Assembly (NCBI GenBank): GCA_914767715.1
Contig: OU612073.1
Coordinates: forward strand, 2,852,001-2,916,000
From: Membranipora membranacea
Lineage: Eukaryota; Bryozoa; Gymnolaemata; Cheilostomatida; Membraniporidae
DNA length: 64,000 nucleotides
Direction of reading: 5' to 3'
Shown in pieces: positions 46,244-58,975 of the stretch. The stretch's first letter is position 1, and every line of letters begins with the position of its first letter. A model generated the notes under the pieces. The model did no database searches and was not told where the DNA came from. It saw only the letters and a program-made list of their open reading frames with translations. A program made the position numbers and the translations under genes.

Positions 46244-49200
46244 GTGGGTATCACGCTTTTTTTTCGCTCGGATCAAAAAATAGATTTGCTTCTAACTCAC
46301 CTCATGAGGAGGAGCAACTCCTGCTTATCTCGAATCTGCAAACTGTTTAGCTCTGTGGCTTTTCATTCTCCGTCAGCGTCCGTTTTAATTAGGGTCACTT
46401 TTGCTAAAAAAAACATGCCATACGCCACCATTCAAAAGCAAAAACTCTGTCGAATCTTTATCAAACTCCGACCAGTTCAAGCTCTTATCGGCCTTATTTT
46501 AAATCCAGTATATTGGAATCATCGGTTTAATAGGGGGGTAATTAAGCTGACTTTAAATTTACAAAATTATACCAAGGGTTGGTATGACGCTTTTTTTTCG
46601 CTCGGATCAAAAAATAGATTTGCTTCTAACTCAACTCATGAGGAGGAGCAACTCCTGCTTATCTCGAATCTGCAAACCGTTTGGCTCTGTCGCTTTTCAT
46701 TCTCCGTCAGCGTCCATTTTAATTAGGGTCACTTTTGCTAAAAAAAATATGCCATACACCACCATTCAAAAACGAAAACTCTGTCGAATCTTTATCAAAC
46801 TCCGACCAGTTCAAGCTCTTATCGGCCTCATTCTAAATCCAGAATATTGGAATCATCGGTTTAATAGGGGGGTAATTAAGCTGACTTTAAATTTGCAAAA
46901 ATTATACCAAGGGTGGGTATGACGCTTTTTTTTCGCTCGGATCAAAAAATAGATTTGCTTCTAACTCAACTCATGAGGAGGAACAACTCCTGCTTATCTC
47001 GAATCTGCAATCCGTTTGGCTCTGTGGCCTTTCATTCTCCGTCAGCGTCCGTTTTAATTAGGGTCACTTTTGCTAAAAAAAAACATGCCATACGCCACCA
47101 TTCAAAAACGAAAACTCTGTCGAATCTTTATCAAACTCCGACCAGTTCAATCTCTTATCGGCCTTATTCTAAATCCAGAATATTGGAATCATCGGTTTAA
47201 AAGGGGGGTAATTAAGCTGACTTTAAATTTGCAAAATTATACCAAGGGTGGGTATCACGCTTTTTTTTCGCTCGGATCAAAAAATAGATTTGCTTCTAAC
47301 TAACCTCATGAGGAGGAGCAACTCCTGATTATCTCGAATCTGCAAACCGTTTGGCTCTGAGGCTTTTCATTCTCCGTCAGGGTCCGTTTTAATTAGGGTC
47401 ACTTTTGCTAAAAAAAAACATGCCATACGCCACCATTCAAAAACGAAAACTCTGTCGTATCTTTATCAAACTCCGACCAGTTCAAGCTCTTATCGGCCTT
47501 ATTCTAAATCCAGAATGTTGGAATCATCGGTTTAATAGGGGCGTAATTAAGCTGACTTTAAATTTGCAAAAATTATACCAAGGGTGGGTATGACGCTTTT
47601 TTTTCGCTCGGATCAAAAAATAGATTTGCTTCTAACTCAACTCATGAGGAGGAACAACTCCTGCTTATCTCGAATCTGCAAACCGTTTGGCTCTGTGGCC
47701 TTTCATTCTCCGTCAGCGTCCGTTTTAATTAGGGTCACTTTTGCTAAAAAAAAACATGCCATACGCCACCATTCAAAAACGAAAACTCTGTCGAATCTTT
47801 ATCAAACTCCGACCAGTTCAATCTCTTATCGGCCTTATTCTAAATCCAGAATATTGGAATCATCGGTTTAAAAGGGGGGTAATTAAGCTGACTTTAAATT
47901 TGCAAAATTATACCAAGGGTGGGTATCACGCTTTTTTTTCGCTCGGATCAAAAAATAGATTTGCTTCTAACTAACCTCATGAGGAGGAGCAACTCCTGCT
48001 TATCTCGAATCTGCAAACTGTTTAGCTCTGTGGCTTTTCATTCTCCGTCAGCGTCCGTTTTAATTAGGGTCACTTTTGCTAAAAAAAACATGCCATACGC
48101 CACCATTCAAAAACAAAAACTCTGTCGAATCTTTATCAAACTCCGACCAGTTCAAGCTCTTATCGGCCTTATTTTAAATCCAGTATATTGGAATCATCGG
48201 TTTAATAGGGGGGTAATTAAGCTGACTTTAAATTTACAAAATTATACCAAGGGTTGGTATGACGCTTTTTTTTCGCTCGGATCAAAAAATAGATTTGCTT
48301 CTAACTCAACTCATGAGGAGGAGCAACTCCTGCTTATCTCGAATCTGCAAACCGTTTGGCTCTGTCGCTTTTCATTCTCCGTCAGCGTCCATTTTAATTA
48401 GGGTCACTTTTGCTAAAAAAAATATGCCATACACCACCATTCAAAAACGAAAACTCTGTCGAATCTTTATCAAACTCCGACCAGTTCAAGCTCTTATCGG
48501 CCTCATTCTAAATCCAGAATATTGGAATCATCGGTTTAATAGGGGGGTAAATAAGCTGACTTTAAATTTGCAAAAATTATACCAAGGGTGGGTATGACGC
48601 TTTTTTTTCGCTCGGATCAAAAAATAGATTTGCTTCTAACTCAACTCATGAGGAGGAACAACTCCTGCTTATCTCGAATCTGCAAACCGTTTGGCTCTGT
48701 GGCCTTTCATTCTCCGTCAGCGTCCGTTTTAACTAGGGTCACTTTTGCTAAAAAAAAACATGCCATACGCCACCATTCAAAAACGAAAACTCTGTCGAAT
48801 CTTTATCAAACTCCGACCAGTTCAATCTCTTATCGGCCTTATTCTAAATCCAGAATATTGGAATCATCGGTTTAAAAGGGGGGTAATTAAGCTGACTTTA
48901 AATTTGCAAAATTATACCAAGGGTGGGTATCACGCTTTTTTTTCGCTCGGATCAAAAAATAGATTTGCTTCTAACTAACCTCATGAGGAGGAGCAACTCC
49001 TGATTATCTCGAATCTGCAAACCGTTTGGCTCTGAGGCTTTTCATTCTCCGTCAGGGTCCGTTTTAATTAGGGTCACTTTTGCTAAAAAAAAACATGCCA
49101 TACGCCACCATTCAAAAACGAAAACTCTGTCGTATCTTTATCAAACTCCGACCAGTTCAAGCTCTTATCGGCCTTATTCTAAATCCAGAATGTTGGAATC

Positions 49201-51268
49201 ATCGGTTTAATAGGGGGGTAATTAAGCTGACTTTAAATTTGCAAAAATTATACCAAGGGTGGGTATGACGCTTTTTTTTCGCTCGGATCAAAAAATAGAT
49301 TTGCTTCTAACTCAACTCATGAGGAGGAACAACTCCTGCTTATCTCGAATCTGCAAACCGTTTGGCTCTGTGGCCTTTCATTCTCCGTCAGCGTCCGTTT
49401 TAATTAGGGTCACTTTTGCTAAAAAAAAACATGCCATACGCCACCATTCAAAAACGAAAACTCTGTCGAATCTTTATCAAACTCCGACCAGTTCAATCTC
49501 TTATCGGCCTTATTCTAAATCCAGAATATTGGAATCATCGGTTTAAAAGGGGGGTAATTAAGCTGACTTTAAATTTGCAAAATTATACCAAGGGTGGGTA
49601 CCACGCTTTTTTTTCGCTCGGATCAAAAAATAGATTTGCTTCTAACTAACCTCATGAGGAGGAGCAACTCCTGATTATCTCGAATCTGCAAACCGTTTGG
49701 CTCTGAGGCTTTTCATTCTCCGTCAGGGTCCGTTTTAATTAGGGTCACTTTTGCTAAAAAAAAACATGCCATACGCCACCATTCAAAAGCGAAAACTCTG
49801 TCGAATCTTTATCAAACTCTGACCAGTTCAAGCTCTTATCGGCCTTAGTCTAAATCCAGAATATTGGAATCATCGGTTTAATAGGGGGGTAATTAAGCCG
49901 ACTTTAAATTTGCAAAATTATACCAAGGGTGGGTATCACGCTTTTTTTTCGCTCGGATCAAAAAATAGATTTGCTTCTAACTCACCTCATGAGGAGGAGC
50001 AACTCCTGCTTATCTCGAATCTGCAAACCGTTTGGCTCTGTGGCTTTTCATTCTCCGTCAGCGTCCGTTTTAATTAGGGTCACTTTTGCTAAAAAAAAAC
50101 ATGCCATACGCCACCATTCAAAAACGAAAACTCTGTCGAATCTTTATCAAACTCCGACCAGTTCAATCTCTTATCGGCCTTATTCTAAATCCAGAATATT
50201 GGAATCATCGGTTTAAAAGGGGGGTAATTAAGCTGACTTTAAATTTGCAAAATTATACCAAGGGTGGGTATCACGCTTTTTTTTCGCTCGGATCAAAAAA
50301 TAGATTTGCTTCTAACTAACCTCATGAGGAGGAGCAACTCCTGATTATCTCGAATCTGCAAACCGTTTGGCTCTGAGGCTTTTCATTCTCCGTCAGGGTC
50401 CGTTTTAATTAGGGTCACTTTTGCTAAAAAAAAACATGCCATACGCCACCATTCAAAAACGAAAACTCTGTCGTATCTTTATCAAACTCCGACCAGTTCA
50501 AGCTCTTATCGGCCTTATTCTAAATCGCGAATGTTGGAATCATCGGTTTAATAGGGGGGTAATTAAGCTGACTTTAAATTTGCAAAAATTATACCAAGGG
50601 TGGGTATGACGCTTTTTTTTCGCCCGGATCAAAAAATAGATTTGCTTCTAACTCAACTCATGAGGAGGAACAACTCCTGCTTATCTCGAATCTGCAAACC
50701 GTTTGGCTCTGTGGCCTTTCATTCTCCGTCAGCGTCCGTTTTAATTAGGGTCACTTTTGCTAAAAAAAAACATGCCATACGCCACCATTCAAAAACGAAA
50801 ACTCTGTCGAATCTTTATCAAACTCCGACCAGTTCAATCTCTTATCGGCCTTATTCTAAATCCAGAATATTGGAATCATCGGTTTAAAAGGGGGGTAATT
50901 AAGCTGACTTTAAATTTGCAAAATTATACCAAGGGTGGGTATCACGCTTTTTTTTCGCTCGGATCAAAAAATAGATTTGCTTCTAACTAACCTCATGAGG
51001 AGGAGCAACTCCTGCTTATCTCGAATCTGCAAACTGTTTAGCTCTGTGGCTTTTCATTCTCCGTCAGCGTCCGTTTTAATTAGGGTCACTTTTGCTAAAA
51101 AAAACATGCCATACGCCACCATTCAAAAACAAAAACTCTGTCGAATCTTTATCAAACTCCGACCAGTTCAAGCTCTTATCGGCCTTATTTTAAATCCAGT
51201 ATATTGGAATCATCGGTTTAATAGGGGGGTAATTAACCTGACTTTAAATTTACAAAATTATACCAAGG
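46244..51268. repeat. Higher-order block of 15 monomers (partner 58976-64000, spacing 12,732-12,733 bp)
   Basis: Private variants recur at a fixed offset: aaaagcaaaaac, ctgcaatccgttt, gtaaataagctg (48548/61281 region), cgcccggatc (50622/63354) and taattaacctgac (51232/63966). A few point differences separate the copies, for example aaatcgcgaatg only in the first. Confidence 0.85.
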
Positions 51269-52609
51269 GTTGGTATGACGCTTTTTTTTCGCTCGGATCA
51301 AAAAATAGATTTGCTTCTAACTCAACTCATGAGGAGGAGCAACTCCTGCTTATCTCGAATCTGCAAACCGTTTGGCTCTGTCGCTTTTCATTCTCCGTCA
51401 GCGTCCATTTTAATTAGGGTCACTTTTGCTAAAAAAAATATGCCATACACCACCATTCAAAAACGAAAACTCTGTCGAATCTTTATCAAACTCCGACCAG
51501 TTCAAGCTCTTATCGGCCTCATTCTAAATCCAGAATATTGGAATCATCGGTTTAATAGGGGGGTAATTAAGCTGACTTTAAATTTGCAAAAATTATACCA
51601 AGGGTGGGTATGACGCTTTTTTTTCGCTCGGATCAAAAAATAGATTTGCTTCTAACTCAACTCATGAGGAGGAACAACTCCTGCTTATCTCGAATCTGCA
51701 AACCGTTTGGCTCTGTGGCCTTTCATTCTCCGTCAGCGTCCGTTTTAATTAGGGTCACTTTTGCTAAAAAAAAACATGCCATACGCCACCATTCAAAAAC
51801 GAAAACTCTGTCGAATCTTTATCAAACTCCGACCAGTTCAATCTCTTATCGGCCTTATTCTAAATCCAGAATATTGGAATCATCGGTTTAAAAGGGGGGT
51901 AATTAAGCTGACTTTAAATTTGCAAAATTATACCAAGGGTGGGTATCACGCTTTTTTTTCGCTCGGATCAAAAAATAGATTTGCTTCTAACTAACCTCAT
52001 GAGGAGGAGCAACTCCTGATTATCTCGAATCTGCAAACCGTTTGGCTCTGAGGCTTTTCATTCTCCGTCAGGGTCCGTTTTAATTAGGGTCACTTTTGCT
52101 AAAAAAAAACATGCCATACGCCACCATTCAAAAACGAAAACTCTGTCGTATCTTTATCAAACTCCGACCAGTTCAAGCTCTTATCGGCCTTATTCTAAAT
52201 CCAGAATGTTGGAATCATCGGTTTAATAGAGGGGTAATTAAGCTGACTTTAAATTTGCAAAAATTATACCAAGGGTGGGTATGACGCTTTTTTTTCGCTC
52301 GGATCAAAAAATAGATTTGCTTCTAACTCAACTCATGAGGAGGAACAACTCCTGCTTATCTCGAATCTGCAAACCGTTTGGCTCTGTGGCCTTTCATTCT
52401 CCGTCAGCGTCCGTTTTAATTAGGGTCACTTTTGCTAAAAAAAAACATGCCATACGCCACCATTCAAAAACGAAAACTCTGTCGAATCTTTATCAAACTC
52501 CGACCAGTTCAATCTCTTATCGGCCTTATTCTAAATCCAGAATATTGGAATCATCGGTTTAAAAGGGGGGTAATTAAGCTGACTTTAAATTTGCAAAATT
52601 ATACCAAGG

Positions 52610-55365
52610 GTGGGTACCACGCTTTTTTTTCGCTCGGATCAAAAAATAGATTTGCTTCTAACTAACCTCATGAGGAGGAGCAACTCCTGATTATCTCGAA
52701 TCTGCAAACCGTTTGGCTCTGAGGCTTTTCATTCTCCGTCAGGGTCCGTTTTAATTAGGGTCACTTTTGCTAAAAAAAAACATGCCATACGCCACCATTC
52801 AAAAGCGAAAACTCTGTCGAATCTTTATCAAACTCTGACCAGTTCAAGCTCTTATCGGCCTTAGTCTAAATCCAGAATATTGGAATCATCGGTTTAATAG
52901 GGGGGTAATTAAGCCGACTTTAGATTTGCAAAATTATACCAAGGGTGGGTATCACGCTTTTTTTTCGCTCGGATCAAAAAATAGATTTGCTTCTAACTCA
53001 CCTCATGAGGAGGAGCAACTCCTGCTTATCTCGAATCTGCAAACCGTTTGGCTCTGTGGCTTTTCATTCTCCGTCAGCGTCCGTTTTAATTAGGGTCACT
53101 TTTGCTAAAAAAAAACATGCCATACGCCACCATTCAAAAACGAAAACTCTGTCGTATCTTTATCAAACTCTGACCAGTTCAAGCTCTTATCGGCCTTAGT
53201 CTAAATCCAGAATGTTGGAATCATCGGTTTAATAGGGGGGTAATTAAGCCGACTTTAAATTTGCAAAATTATACCAAGGGTGGGTATCACGCTTTTTTTT
53301 CGCTCGGATCAAAAAATAGATTTGCTTCTAACTCACCTCATGAGGAGGAGCAACTCCTGCTTATCTCGAATCTGCAAACCGTTTGGCTCTGTGGCTTTTC
53401 ATTCTCCGTCAGCGTCCGTTTTAATTAGGGTCACTTTTGCTAAAAAAAAACATGCCATACGCCACCATTCAAAAACGAAAACTCTGTCGTATCTTTATCA
53501 AACTCCGACCAGTTCAAGCTCTTATCGGCCTTATTCTAAATCCAGAATGTTGGAATCATCGGTTTAATAGGGGGGTAATTAAGCTGACTTTAAATTTGCA
53601 AAATTATACCAAGGGTGGGTATCACGCTTTTTTTTCGCTCGGATCAAAAAATAGATTTGCTTCTAACTCACCTCATGAGGAGGAGCAACTCCTGCTTATC
53701 TCGAATCTGCAAACCGTTTGGCTTTGTGGCTTTTCATTCTCCGTCAGCGTCCGTTTTAATTAGGGTCACTTTTGCTTAAAAAAAACATGCCATACGCCAC
53801 CATTCAAAAAGGAAAACTCTGTCGAATCTTTATCAAACCCCGACCAGTTCAAGCTCTTATCGGCCTTATTCTAAATCCAGAATATTGAAATCATCGGTTT
53901 AATAGGGGGGTAATTAAGCTGACTTTAAATTTGCAAAATTATACCAAGGGTGGGTATCACGCTTTTTTTTCGCTCGGATCAAAAAATAGATTTTCTTCTA
54001 ACTCACCTCATGAGGAGGAGCAACTCCTGCTTATCTCGAATCTGCAAACCGTTTGGCTCTGTGGCCTTTCATTCTCCGTCAGCGTCCGTTTTAATTAGGG
54101 TCACTTTTGCTAAAAAAAAACATGCCATACGCCACCATTCAAAAACGAAAACTCTGTCGAATCTTTATCAAACTCCGACCAGTTCAAGCTCTTATCGGCC
54201 TTATTCTAAATCCAGAATATTGAAATCATCGGTTTAATAGGGGGGTAATTAAGCTGACTTTAAATTTGCAAAATTATACCAAGGGTGGGTATCACGCTTT
54301 TTTTTCGCTCGGATCAAAAAATAGATTTGCTTCTAACTCACCTCATGAGGAGGAGCAACTCCTGCTTATCTTGAATCTGCAAACCGTTTGGCTCTGTGGC
54401 TTTTCATTCTCCGTCAGCGTCCGTTTTAATTAGGGTCACTTTTGCTAAAAAAAATATGCCATACGCCACCATTCAAAAACGAAAACTCTGTCGAATCTTT
54501 ATCAAACTCCGACCAGTTCAAGCTCTTATCGGCCTTATTCTAAATCCAGAATATTGGAATCATCGGTTTAAAAGGGGGGTAATTGAGCTGACTTTAAATT
54601 TGCAAAAATTATACCAAGGGTGGGTATGACGCTTTTTTTTCGCTCGGATCAAAAAATAGATTTGCTTCTAACTCAACTCATGAGGAGGAACAACTCCTGC
54701 TTATCTCGAATCTGCAAACCGTTTGGCTCTGTGGCCTTTCATTCTCCGTCAGCGTCCGTTTTAATTAGGGTCACTTTTGCTAAAAAAAAACATGCCATAC
54801 GCCACCATTCAAAAACGATAACTCTGTCGAATCTTTATCAAACTCCGACCAGTTCAAGCTCTTATCGGCCTTATTCTAAATCCAGAATATTGGAATCATC
54901 GGCTTAAAAGGGGGGTAATTAAGCTGACTTTAAATTTGCAAAATTATACCAAGGGTGGGTATCACGCTTTTTTTTCGCTCGGATCAAAAAATAGATTTGC
55001 TTCTAACTAACCTCGTGAGGAGGAGCAACTCCTGATTATCTCGAATCTGCAAACCGTTTGGCTCTGAGGCTTTTCATTCCCCGTCAGGGTCCGGTTTAAT
55101 TAGGGTCACTTTTGCTAAAAAAAAACATGCCATACGCCACCATTCAAAAACGAAAACTCTGTCGTATCTTTATCAAACTCCGACCAGTTCAAGCTCTTAT
55201 CGGCCTTATTCTAAATCCAGAATATTGGAATCATCGGTTGAATAGGGGGGTAATTAAGCTGACTTTAAAATTGCAAAATTATACCAAGGGTGGGTATCAC
55301 GCTTTTTTTTCGCTCGGATCAAAAAATACATTTGCTTCTAACTCACCTCATGAGGAGGAGCAACT
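52610..55365. repeat. Higher-order block of about 8-9 monomers, tandemly repeated at 55961-58716 (3,351-bp period)
   Basis: Both copies begin with the ggtaccacg variant monomer. They share tagatttgc before the next unit, then the series cagaatg, gcttaaaaaaaac, attttctt, atcttgaat, cctcgtgagg. The match stops inside the hybrid monomer at 55290. Confidence 0.85.
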
Positions 55366-58300
55366 CCTGATTATCTCGAATCTGCAAACCGTTTGGCTCT
55401 GAGGCTTTTCATTCTCCGTCAGGGTCCGTTTTAATTAGGGTCACTTTTGCTAAAAAAAAACATGCCATACGCCACCATTCAAAAACGAAAACTCTGTCGT
55501 ATCTTTATCAAACTCCGACCAGTTCAAGCTCTTATCGGCCTTATTCTAAATCCAGAATGTTGGAATCATCGGTTTAATAGGGGGGTAATTAAGCTGACTT
55601 TAAATTTGCAAAAATTATACCAAGGGTGGGTATGACGCTTTTTTTTCGCTCGGATCAAAAAATAGATTTGCTTCTAACTCAACTCATGAGGAGGAACAAC
55701 TCCTGCTTATCTCGAATCTGCAAACCGTTTGGCTCTGTGGCCTTTCATTCTCCGTCAGCGTCCGTTTTAATTAGGGTCACTTTTGCTAAAAAAAAACATG
55801 CCATACGCCACCATTCAAAAACGAAAACTCTGTCGAATCTTTATCAAACTCCGACCAGTTCAATCTCTTATCGGCCTTATTCTAAATCCAGAATATTGGA
55901 ATCATCGGTTTAAAAGGGAGGTAATTAAGCTGACTTTAAATTTGCAAAATTATACCAAGGGTGGGTACCACGCTTTTTTTTCGCTCGGATCAAAAAATAG
56001 ATTTGCTTCTAACTAACCTCATGAGGAGGAGCAACTCCTGATTATCTCGAATCTGCAAACCGTTTGGCTCTGAGGCTTTTCATTCTCCGTCAGGGTCCGT
56101 TTTAATTAGGGTCACTTTTGCTAAAAAAAAACATGCCATACGCCACCATTCAAAAGCGAAAACTCTGTCGAATCTTTATCAAACTCTGACCAGTTCAAGC
56201 TCTTATCGGCCTTAGTCTAAATCCAGAATATTGGAATCATCGGTTTAATAGGGGGGTAATTAAGCCGACTTTAGATTTGCAAAATTATACCAAGGGTGGG
56301 TATCACGCTTTTTTTTCGCTCGGATCAAAAAATAGATTTGCTTCTAACTCACCTCATGAGGAGGAGCAACTCCTGCTTATCTCGAATCTGCAAACCGTTT
56401 GGCTCTGTGGCTTTTCATTCTCCGTCAGCGTCCGTTTTAATTAGGGTCACTTTTGCTAAAAAAAAACATGCCATACGCCACCATTCAAAAACGAAAACTC
56501 TGTCGTATCTTTATCAAACTCTGACCAGTTCAAGCTCTTATCGGCCTTAGTCTAAATCCAGAATGTTGGAATCATCGGTTTAATAGGGGGGTAATTAAGC
56601 CGACTTTAAATTTGCAAAATTATACCAAGGGTGGGTATCACGCTTTTTTTTCGCTCGGATCAAAAAATAGATTTGCTTCTAACTCACCTCATGAGGAGGA
56701 GCAACTCCTGCTTATCTCGAATCTGCAAACCGTTTGGCTCTGTGGCTTTTCATTCTCCGTCAGCGTCCGTTTTAATTAGGGTCACTTTTGCTAAAAAAAA
56801 ACATGCCATACGCCACCATTCAAAAACGAAAACTCTGTCGTATCTTTATCAAACTCCGACCAGTTCAAGCTCTTATCGGCCTTATTCTAAATCCAGAATG
56901 TTGGAATCATCGGTTTAATAGGGGGGTAATTAAGCTGACTTTAAATTTGCAAAATTATACCAAGGGTGGGTATCACGCTTTTTTTTCGCTCGGATCAAAA
57001 AATAGATTTGCTTCTAACTCACCTCATGAGGAGGAGCAACTCCTGCTTATCTCGAATCTGCAAACCGTTTGGCTTTGTGGCTTTTCATTCTCCGTCAGCG
57101 TCCGTTTTAATTAGGGTCACTTTTGCTTAAAAAAAACATGCCATACGCCACCATTCAAAAAGGAAAACTCTGTCGAATCTTTATCAAACCCCGACCAGTT
57201 CAAGCTCTTATCGGCCTTATTCTAAATCCAGAATATTGAAATCATCGGTTTAATAGGGGGGTAATTAAGCTGACTTTAAATTTGCAAAATTATACCAAGG
57301 GTGGGTATCACGCTTTTTTTTCGCTCGGATCAAAAAATAGATTTTCTTCTAACTCACCTCATGAGGAGGAGCAACTCCTGCTTATCTCGAATCTGCAAAC
57401 CGTTTGGCTCTGTGGCCTTTCATTCTCCGTCAGCGTCCGTTTTAATTAGGGTCACTTTTGCTAAAAAAAAACATGCCATACGCCACCATTCAAAAACGAA
57501 AACTCTGTCGAATCTTTATCAAACTCCGACCAGTTCAAGCTCTTATCGGCCTTATTCTAAATCCAGAATATTGAAATCATCGGTTTAATAGGGGGGTAAT
57601 TAAGCTGACTTTAAATTTGCAAAATTATACCAAGGGTGGGTATCACGCTTTTTTTTCGCTCGGATCAAAAAATAGATTTGCTTCTAACTCACCTCATGAG
57701 GAGGAGCAACTCCTGCTTATCTTGAATCTGCAAACCGTTTGGCTCTGTGGCTTTTCATTCTCCGTCAGCGTCCGTTTTAATTAGGGTCACTTTTGCTAAA
57801 AAAAATATGCCATACGCCACCATTCAAAAACGAAAACTCTGTCGAATCTTTATCAAACTCCGACCAGTTCAAGCTCTTATCGGCCTTATTCTAAATCCAG
57901 AATATTGGAATCATCGGTTTAAAAGGGGGGTAATTGAGCTGACTTTAAATTTGCAAAAATTATACCAAGGGTGGGTATGACGCTTTTTTTTCGCTCGGAT
58001 CAAAAAATAGATTTGCTTCTAACTCAACTCATGAGGAGGAACAACTCCTGCTTATCTCGAATCTGCAAACCGTTTGGCTCTGTGGCCTTTCATTCTCCGT
58101 CAGCGTCCGTTTTAATTAGGGTCACTTTTGCTAAAAAAAAACATGCCATACGCCACCATTCAAAAACGATAACTCTGTCGAATCTTTATCAAACTCCGAC
58201 CAGTTCAAGCTCTTATCGGCCTTATTCTAAATCCAGAATATTGGAATCATCGGCTTAAAAGGGGGGTAATTAAGCTGACTTTAAATTTGCAAAATTATAC

Positions 58301-58975
58301 CAAGGGTGGGTATCACGCTTTTTTTTCGCTCGGATCAAAAAATAGATTTGCTTCTAACTAACCTCGTGAGGAGGAGCAACTCCTGATTATCTCGAATCTG
58401 CAAACCGTTTGGCTCTGAGGCTTTTCATTCCCCGTCAGGGTCCGGTTTAATTAGGGTCACTTTTGCTAAAAAAAAACATGCCATACGCCACCATTCAAAA
58501 ACGAAAACTCTGTCGTATCTTTATCAAACTCCGACCAGTTCAAGCTCTTATCGGCCTTATTCTAAATCCAGAATATTGGAATCATCGGTTGAATAGGGGG
58601 GTAATTAAGCTGACTTTAAAATTGCAAAATTATACCAAGGGTGGGTATCACGCTTTTTTTTCGCTCGGATCAAAAAATACATTTGCTTCTAACTCACCTC
58701 ATGAGGAGGAGCAACTCCTGCTTATCACGAATCTGCAAACCGTTTGGCTCTGTGGCTTTTCATTCTCCGTCAGCGTCCGTTTTAATTAGGGTCACTTTTG
58801 CTAAAAAAAAACATGCCATACGCCACCATTCAAAAACGATAACTCTGTCGAATCTTTATCAAACTCCGACCAGTTCAAGCTCTTATCGGCCTTATTCTAA
58901 ATCCAGAATATTGGAATAATCGGTTTAATAGGGGGGTAATTAAGCTGACTTTAAATTTGCAAAATTATACCAAGG

